From Putridiphycobacter sp045110285 (GTDB lineage Bacteria; Bacteroidota; Bacteroidia; Flavobacteriales_D; Crocinitomicaceae): 63,501 bases of DNA. Below, piece by piece: positions 24,911 to 34,066 of this stretch. The notes beneath the pieces are model-generated. The model was not told where the DNA came from. It ran no database searches and saw only the letters and a list, made by a program, of their open reading frames with translations. Made by a program: the position numbers and the translations under genes. Every line of letters begins with the position of its first letter. Positions within the stretch are counted from its first letter, which is position 1. The stretch lies in assembly GCA_045110285.1 (NCBI GenBank), contig JBGCGA010000067.1, forward strand, positions 1 to 63,501, in the 5' to 3' direction.

Positions 24911-26665
24911 TTAGCCTTTCACAAACTTTTTTTGCACTGTATCGCCTTTACTATCGGTGATTCTAACAAAGTAAATGCCGCTTGTGAATTCTGAAACATC
25001 TATTTTAACTTGATTACTATTTACTAGTTTCGAAGCAATTAGTCGTCCTGTCATATCAACTATTTCTATGTGAGCTTCATTTAATTCTTGTGATGAAATT
25101 GACAGAAAATCTGAAGTTGGATTTGGAAAGACTTTACAATCAAAAGCTGGAGTATTATCTACAGCAAGCAATTCAGAATCAAAAACTTCAAGTGAAATCG
25201 CAGGAACTCGGTCACCTCCAAAACCACCTGCGTAAAATTGTGAACCTGCGGAAATAGGTATAATAGGTTGCAAAAATCGATCAAAATTTCGACTGTAGTT
25301 TACCCTTGTACTATAACCAATGGTCATGTATGACTCATAGGTTTGCACACAAGCCAAATATCTTTGATTATTTTCAAATTGAATTTTTTCATCAAAAGGC
25401 ACAAATACCATTTGTTCTTCCATATTTGGTCCAAAATCATACGTTGCTGAAGCTAGAATCTCTAGGTCATCAAAACCAAAGCTTGGATCATTCAGGTCGA
25501 TAAAATTATCGTTCCATTTATATAATAACACATCCGCTATTGTTCCTTCTAACTCAACACCTGAATTCCAGGTTACGCCGGCACTAAAATGCATACCAGT
25601 TGCTGCTAGTCTACTAGAATTGGCATCTTTGTACACAATGCACGGAGAAAAGTTTGCTTCATTTGACCGAGTGTAAGTGTTTGCTTCTGGTAAATTGGAA
25701 TTGGTATCAATATTACAATATGAGATGATATTGTCTGTCATTGAAAAAATATATTCAATTTCATTATCGAAATTTGATTCATCTGGTAGCCCTATATCGA
25801 CAGAGTATTTCATCTTGTAATTACCGTTATTGTAAGATGCTAATGAAAAAGCAGGAATATTATTTAGCCCTCCTGTAAATACATCTATAGAATCGCCACT
25901 TGCAATAGTAAATGGCCCCACGGTTTCAGTCCACAGTCCTGACGGTCCGGTTACTGAAGCAGTAATGGTAACGTTGTTTTGATTATTCTGACCATAATTG
26001 TAAATAGTTGTTCCAACATTAAAACCAAATTCTGAGCCAGTTGCCGCAGTTTTGGATGAACTGACAGAATACTTTGGAGCTATCGTGTTATTTTTCACAA
26101 TTCCCACATCATCAGGATATAAACCTAATTTACTACCAATAAAAGCTACTACATCTTCACCAGCATCTAATTTAGCTCTTATTATTTCTCCATCTGATTT
26201 AGAAATAAATGCAAACGGAATATTAGTGGCTGGTCCATCTGTTGTGCCATTGTATCCATAAACTCCTTCAGTTCTATTCACTAATATTACTCCAACTGCA
26301 CCTGCATTTTGCGCATTTAGTACTTTTGTACCCGCATAACAATCATTTGTTGATGCCCCGTCATATCTGTAAACAAAAGCAATTTTACCCGTAAGGTCGT
26401 TTATTAAAGTGTTACAACCCTCATTTGCAAACGGAACTCCTTGCGCGTTTAAGCCTGGCAATCCATCATCTACCAAAACTACAGTGTCTTGCACTGCGTC
26501 ATTAGGATCAAGTAAATCTGCTAAGCCCCAATTGGGTGCATCACCATTACTGGTGAACTCATATCCTCCGGCGATAGATGCAGGTTCAGTAATTGTAAAA
26601 GAAACTTGGCTGCATGCAGCAACAGAGATTACTGCAAATAATATTAGTGATGCGATTTTTTTCAT
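24911..26665 (-). CDS. Secreted PA-domain protein with T9SS type A sorting domain
   Basis: A 584-residue secreted protein: signal peptide 1-19 (LILFAVISVAACSQ), a protease-associated (PA) domain at about 85-180 (DLTGKIAFVYRYDG, AQNAGAVGVILVNR, IPFAFISKSDGE), a central beta-sandwich region, and a C-terminal T9SS sorting domain (about 513-584; VFPNPTSDFLSIS, IVDMTGRLIAS, SGIYFVRI, a terminal KKFVKG). No protease catalytic domain is present, so the PA domain may bind a partner or substrate. Exported through the T9SS to which porQ belongs. Confidence 0.88.
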   Translation of the reverse strand: MKKIASLILFAVISVAACSQVSFTITEPASIAGGYEFTSNGDAPNWGLADLLDPNDAVQDTVVLVDDGLPGLNAQGVPFANEGCNTLINDLTGKIAFVYRYDGASTNDCYAGTKVLNAQNAGAVGVILVNRTEGVYGYNGTTDGPATNIPFAFISKSDGEIIRAKLDAGEDVVAFIGSKLGLYPDDVGIVKNNTIAPKYSVSSSKTAATGSEFGFNVGTTIYNYGQNNQNNVTITASVTGPSGLWTETVGPFTIASGDSIDVFTGGLNNIPAFSLASYNNGNYKMKYSVDIGLPDESNFDNEIEYIFSMTDNIISYCNIDTNSNLPEANTYTRSNEANFSPCIVYKDANSSRLAATGMHFSAGVTWNSGVELEGTIADVLLYKWNDNFIDLNDPSFGFDDLEILASATYDFGPNMEEQMVFVPFDEKIQFENNQRYLACVQTYESYMTIGYSTRVNYSRNFDRFLQPIIPISAGSQFYAGGFGGDRVPAISLEVFDSELLAVDNTPAFDCKVFPNPTSDFLSISSQELNEAHIEIVDMTGRLIASKLVNSNQVKIDVSEFTSGIYFVRITDSKGDTVQKKFVKG

Positions 26666-26684
26666 GATGCCTATTTTTACTCTT

Positions 26685-26715
26685 TAAAAGTAATCATTTT
26701 AGTGCATTAACCAAA
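26685..26715 (-). promoter_or_regulatory. Promoter of the PA/T9SS gene
   Basis: Minus-strand -33 TTTG (26712-26715), 19-base spacer and -7 TACTTTTA (26685-26692, one mismatch at the last base), 19 bases before the ATG. Confidence 0.6.
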
Positions 26716-26753
26716 TGTGGTTTTTGAAAAGAACTAACGGCTTCATAAATAGG

Positions 26754-26792
26754 CAAAAAAAGAAGCCCAATAGTTTTAAACTAATGGGCTTC
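26754..26792 (-). terminator. Rho-independent terminator of the nqr operon
   Basis: In minus-strand sense GAAGCCCATTAGTTT pairs with AAACTATTGGGCTTC (one mismatch) and is followed by a run of T (A tract 26755-26761 on the plus strand). It lies 27 bases after the nqrF stop. Confidence 0.88.
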
Positions 26793-26819
26793 GAGTGTCA
26801 CTTATAAATATAGTAGGCA

Positions 26820-28112
26820 TTACCCTCCAAAATCATCAAATCGCACATTTTCTGGTGGAACACCCCAGTCGTCACACATTTTAATAACGGCTTGGTTCAT
26901 TAATGGTGGTCCACAGAAATAGAATTCAATATCTTCAGGTGCTTCGTGATGAGATAAATACTGGTCGATTACAGCGTTGTGTACGAAACCAACAAAACCA
27001 TCTCCTTCATCATCCATGGCTTTCTTTTCAACCCAGTTATCAGATTCTAATGGTTCTGACAATACTAAGTGAAATTTAAAGTTTGGAAATTCTTTTTCTA
27101 GATCTCTGAAATAATGTAAGTAAAATAATTCTGCTCTTGAACGTCCCCCGTACCAATATGATACTTTTCTACCCGTTTTAATAGTTTTAAACAATTCGTA
27201 CAAGTGTGAACGCATTGGCGCCATTCCAGCTCCACCTCCAATATAAAGCATTTCTGCATCAGAGTGATTAATAAAGAATTCTCCGTACGGACCTGAAATA
27301 ATTGCTTTGTCTCCTTCTTTTAAATTAAAGATATACGAAGAGGCAATTCCTGGATTCACATTCATCCATCCGCCTTTAGCTCTATCAAATGGAGGAGTGG
27401 CCACTCTCACATTTAGCATGATTTTTCGACCTTCAGCAGGATAAGAAGCCATTGAATATGCTCTTACTACTTCTTCGTCGTTCTTCATCACTAATGGGAA
27501 CAAACCAAATTTTTCCCAATCAGGCTTAAATTTATCTGGTTCACCCGGATGATCTTGAGGGTGAGCTGTTACATCCATATCAGAATAATTTACAACGCAT
27601 TTAGGAATTTTAATTTGAATATACCCTCCTGCTTTGTAATCCATGTCTTCTGGAATTTCAACTATAAATTCTTTAATGAATGTCGCTACGTTATAATTAG
27701 AAGAAACAACAGCTTCCCATTCTTTAATTCCTAACACTTCTTCCTCAACCTCAATCTCCATGTCTTCTTTCACCTTGACCTGACATCCTAAACGAATTCC
27801 AGAAGCGATTTCTTTCCGTGAAAAATGTGGTTTTTCAGTTGGTAAAATTTCTCCACCACCAGACTTTACATGACAAAGGCATTGCACACATGTACCTCCA
27901 CCACCACATGCAGATGGCAAAAAGATTCCTGAACTACCAAGAGTAGATAATAAGGTTCCACCTCCATCTACTTCAATAGTTTTTTCACCGTTAATTGTAA
28001 TTTTTATCTTTCCTGCTGGTGATAATTTAGTTTTGACAAATAGTAATAGACTTACTAGCAATAAAATCATTGCTGTAAATACGACTAAAGTGATTGTTAT
28101 AACTGCTCCCAT
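26820..28112 (-). CDS. nqrF: Na+-translocating NADH:quinone reductase subunit F
   Basis: A 430-residue NADH-oxidising subunit. One N-terminal membrane anchor (about 4-27), a 2Fe-2S ferredoxin domain with C69, C75, C78 and C110, an FAD domain (RAYSMASYP) and an NADH domain (YIGGGAGMAPMRSH), ending VRFDDFGG. Electrons pass from NADH through FAD and 2Fe-2S into the membrane subunits to pump Na+. Last gene of nqrABCDEF, 21 bases after nqrE. Confidence 0.97.
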   Translation of the reverse strand: MGAVITITLVVFTAMILLLVSLLLFVKTKLSPAGKIKITINGEKTIEVDGGGTLLSTLGSSGIFLPSACGGGGTCVQCLCHVKSGGGEILPTEKPHFSRKEIASGIRLGCQVKVKEDMEIEVEEEVLGIKEWEAVVSSNYNVATFIKEFIVEIPEDMDYKAGGYIQIKIPKCVVNYSDMDVTAHPQDHPGEPDKFKPDWEKFGLFPLVMKNDEEVVRAYSMASYPAEGRKIMLNVRVATPPFDRAKGGWMNVNPGIASSYIFNLKEGDKAIISGPYGEFFINHSDAEMLYIGGGAGMAPMRSHLYELFKTIKTGRKVSYWYGGRSRAELFYLHYFRDLEKEFPNFKFHLVLSEPLESDNWVEKKAMDDEGDGFVGFVHNAVIDQYLSHHEAPEDIEFYFCGPPLMNQAVIKMCDDWGVPPENVRFDDFGG

Positions 28113-28133
28113 TTTTTTATCTATTAACTAAAA

Positions 28134-28751
28134 TTAAAAATCAATACCACTAAAACTCATAAAGGCAATCCCCATTAATCCAGTGATGATAAATGTGATT
28201 CCTAATCCCCTTAGTGGACCTGGTATGTGTGAATATCTTATTTTTTCTCTAATTGCTGCAATTGCTACAATTGCTAATAACCATCCAATTCCAGACCCTA
28301 CGGCAAAAACAGTAGCGTCTCCTATGGTTTGGTATTGACGATCTTGCATAAATAACGCACCACCTAGGATGGCACAGTTTACTGCAATCAGCGGCAAAAA
28401 TATACCTAGAGCTCCATATAGAGCTGGGGCAAATTTTTCGACAATCATTTCAACCAGTTGCACAATAGATGCGATTACAGCAATGAACATGATAAAAGAT
28501 AAAAAGCTTAAATCAAATTCAGCATAATCCGGTCCTAACCATGCTAATGCTCCATCTTTCAGAACGTAGTTTTCTAGCAAATAGTTAACTGGTATGGTTA
28601 CAGTCAATACAAATATTACTGCAAACCCTAATCCAACTGCTGTTTTTACTGTTTTAGAAACCGCTAAATAAGAGCACATTCCTAAAAAGTAGGCGAAAAT
28701 CATGTTTTCACTAAAAATCGCTTTGACAAATATACTTAGTAATTCTTCCAT
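28134..28751 (-). CDS. nqrE: Na+-translocating NADH:quinone reductase subunit E
   Basis: A 205-residue six-helix membrane subunit. It has IFVKAIFSENMIFAYFLGMCS at its N-terminus and AVNCAILGGALFM in the middle; these contain the two conserved cysteines (one each in NqrD and NqrE half-sites) that hold the intramembrane iron centre. Homologous to nqrD with inverted topology. Ten bases after nqrD. Confidence 0.96.
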   Translation of the reverse strand: MEELLSIFVKAIFSENMIFAYFLGMCSYLAVSKTVKTAVGLGFAVIFVLTVTIPVNYLLENYVLKDGALAWLGPDYAEFDLSFLSFIMFIAVIASIVQLVEMIVEKFAPALYGALGIFLPLIAVNCAILGGALFMQDRQYQTIGDATVFAVGSGIGWLLAIVAIAAIREKIRYSHIPGPLRGLGITFIITGLMGIAFMSFSGIDF

Positions 28752-28761
28752 TGTCTTTTAT

Positions 28762-29445
28762 TTAATGTTCTTCGATTAGTGCTTTATTTCTTGACCGTTG
28801 TACCCAAATTACAAGTGCTACGGTAATTAACGCGAAAGGAGCTAAAATGATTAAATTGTTGTTAAAATATCCCATTGAATATAGTCCAGACAAATTTCCA
28901 TTTTTATCGGGAATAGTAGATCCGAATATCTCGTAACCCATTAGTTTTCCAGTTCCAAATAATTCTCTAAATACAGAGACAATTACTAGAATCATTCCAT
29001 ATCCAATTGCATTTCCAAAACCGTCAAGGGCAGATGCCCATGGCTTGTTACCCATTGCAAAAGCTTCAAAACGTCCCATAATAATACAATTTGTAATAAT
29101 TAGTCCAACAAATACAGATAGTTTCTCACCTAGATCTGGCAAAAATGCCTTCAGTACTTCATTAACAATAATTACTAATGACGCTACAACAACTAATTGT
29201 ACAATAATTCTGATTCGAGATGGAATTAGATTTCTTAACAAAGAAACGATAACATTTCCTGCTACTAATACGAATACAACCGCCGCAGTCATTGTTAGAG
29301 CTTGTTCGATAGAAACAGTGATTGCTAGTGCAGAACAAATCCCTAAAACCTGAATTGTAACAGGGTTGTTGTCATCCAAAGGATCAGTAATTAGCTTTTT
29401 ATTCTTCTTTGAGAATAATGGCTCTCTTGTTTTTACTTCACTCAT
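28762..29445 (-). CDS. nqrD: Na+-translocating NADH:quinone reductase subunit D
   Basis: A 227-residue six-helix membrane subunit, pairing with NqrE. Conserved segments are PVTIQVLGICSALAIT, VGLIITNCIIMGRFEAFAMGN and LDGFGNAIGYG, the first two carrying the iron-ligand cysteines. Eight bases after nqrC. Confidence 0.96.
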   Translation of the reverse strand: MSEVKTREPLFSKKNKKLITDPLDDNNPVTIQVLGICSALAITVSIEQALTMTAAVVFVLVAGNVIVSLLRNLIPSRIRIIVQLVVVASLVIIVNEVLKAFLPDLGEKLSVFVGLIITNCIIMGRFEAFAMGNKPWASALDGFGNAIGYGMILVIVSVFRELFGTGKLMGYEIFGSTIPDKNGNLSGLYSMGYFNNNLIILAPFALITVALVIWVQRSRNKALIEEH

Positions 29446-29453
29446 TTTTTCAA

Positions 29454-30164
29454 TTATTTATTAAAGTAATTAACATAAACAGCAATGGTTCTATCAAGCA
29501 TCTCTTCTACTCCTTTTGAAGTAATTGTTCCGCCAGTAATTCCATCAACAGTATACTCTTTCTCTTTTCCTGAACCGTCTTTTACGACTTTCATTTTCTT
29601 ATACTCGCCATCCTTTGCAATCTTTTCGCCATTGAATTGATCCATAAACATGCTAGTTTTAATCTCAGCACCTAAGCCAGGTGTTTCAGTTTTGTGGTCG
29701 AAAACGGCTCCGAAGATTGAACTTTCGTCTTCATTTACGGCTACATATCCCCAAATTGGGCCCCATAGTCCTTTTCCCACAACTGGAATGATGTACTTTT
29801 TACCACCATCAATTGATGCCACGTATAAAGGGTAATTTTTATCTTCTGGCTTTAAAGAACTATTTCTATGTTCTTTCTTGATATCTACCGTAAAAGCATC
29901 CATTCCTTCTTTAACATTTCCAGAGTTGTTCATCACTAAACACTCTTCAGGTAAAATATATTTACTGTATAAATCTTCAGCTGTTTTTCGACTCGTTTCT
30001 ACTTTTATTGCTGCAAGGATATCCATTTTCTTTTTTACTTCAACATTTTTATCTTGTCGCTGTTTAAGACCAACAGAAAGTGAAGCCAAACTTGTACCTA
30101 CCACTGCAACTAAAATAATTGCAAATATGAAGGTGTAACTATTACTATCTTTATTAACTGCCAT
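29454..30164 (-). CDS. nqrC: Na+-translocating NADH:quinone reductase subunit C
   Basis: A 236-residue subunit with one N-terminal helix (about 10-30) and a periplasmic FMN-binding domain. GKGLWGPIWGYVAV and TPGLGAEI are typical. The flavinylation motif appears as DGITGGTIT (208-215 region), with T213 the expected covalent FMN site; the common form has GAT, here GGT. Two bases after nqrB. Confidence 0.95.
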   Translation of the reverse strand: MAVNKDSNSYTFIFAIILVAVVGTSLASLSVGLKQRQDKNVEVKKKMDILAAIKVETSRKTAEDLYSKYILPEECLVMNNSGNVKEGMDAFTVDIKKEHRNSSLKPEDKNYPLYVASIDGGKKYIIPVVGKGLWGPIWGYVAVNEDESSIFGAVFDHKTETPGLGAEIKTSMFMDQFNGEKIAKDGEYKKMKVVKDGSGKEKEYTVDGITGGTITSKGVEEMLDRTIAVYVNYFNK

Positions 30165-30166
30165 AG

Positions 30167-31381
30167 CTATGCTGTTTTAGTTTTTAATCGTTTCATTCTT
30201 CTATTTACATTCCCTTGAATAACATAATGGTCGATTAAGGGTGCCATTATATTAAAGAAAAGGATTGCCATCATAACGCCTTCTGGATAGGCAGGATTTA
30301 GTACTCGGACTAGTATTGAAAAAAGTCCAGCTAAAAAGCCATATATATATTTACCCCTGTTAGTTTGCGCGGCAGTTACTGGGTCAGTAATCATGAAAAT
30401 TGCACCAAACGCGAAACCACCGATTACTAATTGGTTAAATGGATTAAGTTCCATAAAATCATTTGCTCCCCAAAGGTTAAATAAGTATCCCATTACTAAG
30501 CCACCGGCAACGAATGATGTCATTATCCTCCAGCTTCCTACCCCCATTGCTATAAGCAAAAATGCACCTATACCAATTGCAATGACTGAAGTTTCACCCA
30601 CAGATCCAGGTATCATCCCAACAAAAGAGTCCCAAATTGGCCACTTTGCTGAATATGCCGCTAAATCAGGCAAAACTGGATCGTCACCAGCAAATGATGC
30701 TAGGTCACCCAAGGCTGTTGCACCTGAAAAGCCATCTGGCTTTGAGGCCATGTCCATATTTTCGAGTCCTGACATCCAAATTTTATCACCCGACATTTTT
30801 GTTGGATAAGCAAAGAATAAAAATGCCCTAGCTGTTAAAGCAATGTTTATAATGTTCATTCCAGTTCCACCAAAGACCTCTTTTCCGATCACTACAGCAA
30901 ATATTACCGCTAATGCTAACATCCACAAAGGAACATCAGCTGGAACACATAGTGGAATCAGCATTCCTGACACTAAGTAACCCTCTGCTACTGAATGCTG
31001 ATTTTTAACGGCAAATAAGAATTCAACACCTAAACCAACACCGTAAGAAACAATAACAAGAGGCAATACTTTTAATACTCCGTACCAAAATTTACCGCCA
31101 AAATTATCCCAATATGGTAAATCAAGCAGGCCAGTTTCGGCTACATAATGCCAATGTCCGGTATTGTACATACCAAATAGCAAACATGGAACTAAAGCAA
31201 TAATTACCATCATCATGGTTCTCTTTAAATCCACTCCATCTCTAATATGAGATCCTTTTTGAGTAGTTAAAGGTGGTGTAAAAAGAATGGTATAAAAACC
31301 ATCCCATACTGGATGCATTTTCGCCCATTTTCCGTCATGGTCAGGCTCAAATTTTCGCATTAATTTTTCAATAGACTTCAC
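30167..31381 (-). CDS. nqrB: Na+-translocating NADH:quinone reductase subunit B
   Basis: A 404-residue membrane subunit of about ten helices carrying covalent FMN. The attachment motif DGFSGATALG places FMN on T222. FGGTGMNIINIALTARAFLFFAYP and the glycine-rich helices (FAFGAIFMITDPVTA) match the family. It carries the quinone site and part of the Na+ path. Second gene of the operon, 22 bases after nqrA. Confidence 0.96.
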   Translation of the reverse strand: MKSIEKLMRKFEPDHDGKWAKMHPVWDGFYTILFTPPLTTQKGSHIRDGVDLKRTMMMVIIALVPCLLFGMYNTGHWHYVAETGLLDLPYWDNFGGKFWYGVLKVLPLVIVSYGVGLGVEFLFAVKNQHSVAEGYLVSGMLIPLCVPADVPLWMLALAVIFAVVIGKEVFGGTGMNIINIALTARAFLFFAYPTKMSGDKIWMSGLENMDMASKPDGFSGATALGDLASFAGDDPVLPDLAAYSAKWPIWDSFVGMIPGSVGETSVIAIGIGAFLLIAMGVGSWRIMTSFVAGGLVMGYLFNLWGANDFMELNPFNQLVIGGFAFGAIFMITDPVTAAQTNRGKYIYGFLAGLFSILVRVLNPAYPEGVMMAILFFNIMAPLIDHYVIQGNVNRRMKRLKTKTA

Positions 31382-31403
31382 TTTATCTTTCTTTAAATGA
31401 CTA

Positions 31404-32765
31404 TTACATTATTTCTCTTTGCACTTCATCTAATCCCTCACGAATCACTGATTGCATATTTACTTTAGATGTACATACAAATTCGCACAATGCGAAATCT
31501 TCAGGTGCTACTTCGTAAATTCCTAAATTTTCCATTTCATCTAAGTCGTTATACAAACAAGCCTTGGTTAAATGCATTGGATATATATCAAAAGGGAATA
31601 CTTTCTCAAGTTCACCTGTTACTACAAACGCTCGCTCTTCTCCATTCGAATTGGTATCTATAACATGCTTTTTATTTGGCTTTAACCATGAAAAATAAGT
31701 TCTGCTTACTGAGTATTTTTTGAATCCTGGTTCCATCCACCCGTCTGTAAATGAAAAACGTGGATTATCTCCTTCAGGAATAACAGTTAGTTGGTGGCTG
31801 TAAAAACCTAAGTAGCCGTCCGCTTCAATTTTGTCGCCAGTTAGCACATTTCCTGATATCACTCTAACGTTATCTCCTTCAATATTATTCTCCAAGAATG
31901 GGCTTACACCTGCTCCCATAATTGTTTTATAATACTTAGGTGCTTTCACTTCAGAACCAGTTAAAGCTATTACTTTCGTTAAATCAAACCTTTGAGAATT
32001 AACAATTTTTCCAATCATTGCAACATCCAAAGCATTCACAGTCCACACTCTTTCTCCTTTATTGATCGGATCAATATGGTGAATTTGAGTCCCAACATTC
32101 CCTGCTGGATGCAATCCATTAATTGAATGATGCACCACGCCAGTTGCATTTTTAAATACTTCTTCTGATTTACTACTATTATTTATAGTGAGATGAGTTT
32201 TGCCATCCGTCAGTTTTGAAATCAAATCTAACCCTGTTTGAAAATTTTCTGATTCTCCATGTAAAACAAAATCATAGTCAGGCGCTAATGGTGACGAATC
32301 AAAAGCCGAAATAAAAATTGCTTTTGGCTCATCATTGGGATTAGCTATCACATCAATTGGCCGTGTTTTGATGAATGGCCATAAACCAGAAGCGAGTAAA
32401 AATGCTTTCGCATCCTCTTTACTAGCTGATTTAGAGTCAATTTTGTTCATTTCGGCATATTGAATGTTAGAATCTGCTGTAATTTGAACTTCTAAAATTC
32501 TTCTTTTGGCACCTCTTACAATTGCTGTAATTTCACCAGACACTGGCGAACAAAATTTCACTTCTTCTTGATATTTATTGTAAAAAACAACATCTCCAGC
32601 CTTAACTTTTTCGCCTTCTTTTACGACCATTTTTGGTGTTACACCGTGAAAATCGGTTGGTTTAATTGAGAATTGATTTGTAAGATCGATAGCATTAACT
32701 ACTTTATCTGCCTCACCCTTCAATTTGATGTTTAAACCCTTTCTAATCTTGATAGTCTTGGACAT
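31404..32765 (-). CDS. nqrA: Na+-translocating NADH:quinone reductase subunit A
   Basis: A 453-residue cytoplasmic subunit, first of the operon. It begins MSKTIKIRKGLNIKLKGEAD and has the biotinyl-like hammerhead region (KMVVKEGEKVKAGDVVFYNK), HHSINGLHPAGNVGTQIHHIDP and the C-terminal segment DIYPMHLTKACLYNDLDEMENLGIYE written here only in part as DIYPMHLTKACL. An exact -7 box lies 25 bases upstream. Confidence 0.96.
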   Translation of the reverse strand: MSKTIKIRKGLNIKLKGEADKVVNAIDLTNQFSIKPTDFHGVTPKMVVKEGEKVKAGDVVFYNKYQEEVKFCSPVSGEITAIVRGAKRRILEVQITADSNIQYAEMNKIDSKSASKEDAKAFLLASGLWPFIKTRPIDVIANPNDEPKAIFISAFDSSPLAPDYDFVLHGESENFQTGLDLISKLTDGKTHLTINNSSKSEEVFKNATGVVHHSINGLHPAGNVGTQIHHIDPINKGERVWTVNALDVAMIGKIVNSQRFDLTKVIALTGSEVKAPKYYKTIMGAGVSPFLENNIEGDNVRVISGNVLTGDKIEADGYLGFYSHQLTVIPEGDNPRFSFTDGWMEPGFKKYSVSRTYFSWLKPNKKHVIDTNSNGEERAFVVTGELEKVFPFDIYPMHLTKACLYNDLDEMENLGIYEVAPEDFALCEFVCTSKVNMQSVIREGLDEVQREIM

Positions 32766-32790
32766 ATCTATTTGAGTTAATTTTTGCGCA

Positions 32791-32798
32791 CAAATTTA
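32791..32798 (-). promoter_or_regulatory. -7 promoter box for the nqr operon
   Basis: Minus-strand TAAATTTG, exact consensus, followed by TGCGC, 25 bases before the nqrA ATG. No TTTG at the -33 distance. Confidence 0.6.
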
Positions 32799-32889
32799 CA
32801 TATAAAGTGACCATTCATGATGAATTGAAGTACTATTATTTTAATTTAGAATGATTCTAAATAAAAAAATACTAAGTTTATCATAGTCA

Positions 32890-33582
32890 TTAAAGAAAAT
32901 TATATAACGACTTTAACTTGCTTATTTCTAATAAATTATATTTGTTTTTTTTATTTTCAGCATTGAACCATGCAGCATTCATACCAACAGCTAATGCGCC
33001 TTTTACATCTGCATCAGGACAGTCACCAATCATAAAAGATTCTTCTGGTTTTGCATTCGCTTTTTGCATGGCAAATTTGAAAATTGCAGGATTCGGTTTT
33101 TTCACACCAACCTCATCTGAACATACAATTACATTAAAATATGCTGCCAGTTTTGATTCTCTCAGCTTGATGTACTGAACATCTTTGAATCCGTTTGTAA
33201 TAATGTGTAATTCATATTTTGATTGTAAATACGTTAAAACCTCATGCGAATCTGCAAATAAATTTGTTTTAAACGGACTTCGAGCTAAGTAATCTTTTGC
33301 AAACTGATCTAGAAAATCATATTCAAATGAGTGTCCAAATAAATTGAATGCATCTCGAAATCGACCTACTCTTAACTCCTCCTTGGTCACTTTATTTTTT
33401 CGATACAGATCCCAATATTGTTCATTAATAGCCTTGTATTTGGGATAAAAAAGTTGGTACTGTACATCTCTTAGAATACTACTATGCAGATCAAATATTT
33501 CTACCAATGCTTCTTGAGAATTTTTTTCAAAATCCCAAATGGTATGATCTAAATCAAAAAAAACATGTTTAATCTCAGTCAT
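32890..33582 (-). CDS. HAD-family noncanonical pyrimidine nucleotidase (YjjG-like)
   Basis: A 230-residue HAD hydrolase with a C1 cap. Motif I is HVFFDLDHTIWDF (nucleophile D10, acid D12), motif II IITNGF, motif III with K in GVKKPNPAIF, and motif IV MIGDCPDADVKGA. This matches the YjjG/YfnB subfamily, which removes phosphate from noncanonical pyrimidine nucleotides. It overlaps the upstream membrane-protein gene by 8 bases and ends an operon led by upp, which suits a pyrimidine-cleaning role. Confidence 0.85.
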   Translation of the reverse strand: MTEIKHVFFDLDHTIWDFEKNSQEALVEIFDLHSSILRDVQYQLFYPKYKAINEQYWDLYRKNKVTKEELRVGRFRDAFNLFGHSFEYDFLDQFAKDYLARSPFKTNLFADSHEVLTYLQSKYELHIITNGFKDVQYIKLRESKLAAYFNVIVCSDEVGVKKPNPAIFKFAMQKANAKPEESFMIGDCPDADVKGALAVGMNAAWFNAENKKNKYNLLEISKLKSLYNFL

Positions 33583-34063
33583 AAATTGCCATAAAAATAA
33601 TTGTCATTCCTGCTCCATAAACGGCTGTAAAAATAAGCATCAATGGAAACGTTTTTTTTTGATCACCAAAAAATTTTGCACAGACAACTGAACCACCTGG
33701 TATACTTAAAAAAAGAGGGGCTAAAAAAGTTAATCCGTATATTCCTAATGTTTTACGAATTTTCACTAATAATTTATTTACAAATGTAAAGTTCTTTTTA
33801 GGGACATATATTTCCCCTTCAAGTTCTGCTTTTTGCCTAGCTTTTGTCTTCTTTTTAGCTGACCGTTTTATAAAGTATTCGCTTCCCCAATAAAAAATGG
33901 ACATGGTTACTACAGCACCAATATATGATGGTAAGAAAACATCAAGGAAAGAGTAGTCAGTTGATTCAAGCACTCTGTAGTACCAATCGACCATTAACCA
34001 TTGAGCGAACAGGTATTTAAATGTACCTAACACAAAACCATATGAGATCATTCCCCAATTCAA
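33575..34063 (-). CDS. Small membrane protein of unknown function
   Basis: A 162-residue protein with about four membrane segments (about 3-22, 43-60, 108-128 and 140-160) and a basic cytoplasmic loop (KRSAKKKTKARQKAE). The C-terminal part (GIYGLTFLAPLFLSIPGGSV) recalls small multidrug-export/DedA-like membrane proteins of the PF06695 type, but only weakly. It lies three bases after upp and overlaps the yjjG-like gene, so it is part of a pyrimidine salvage operon. Confidence 0.7.
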   Translation of the reverse strand: MNWGMISYGFVLGTFKYLFAQWLMVDWYYRVLESTDYSFLDVFLPSYIGAVVTMSIFYWGSEYFIKRSAKKKTKARQKAELEGEIYVPKKNFTFVNKLLVKIRKTLGIYGLTFLAPLFLSIPGGSVVCAKFFGDQKKTFPLMLIFTAVYGAGMTIIFMAIYD

Positions 34064-34066
34064 ACC

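Noticed and set aside
30393..30809. 138-codon open frame antisense to nqrB
   Set aside because: It mirrors a strongly conserved coding region, has a proline/isoleucine-rich composition unlike any family, and no promoter.
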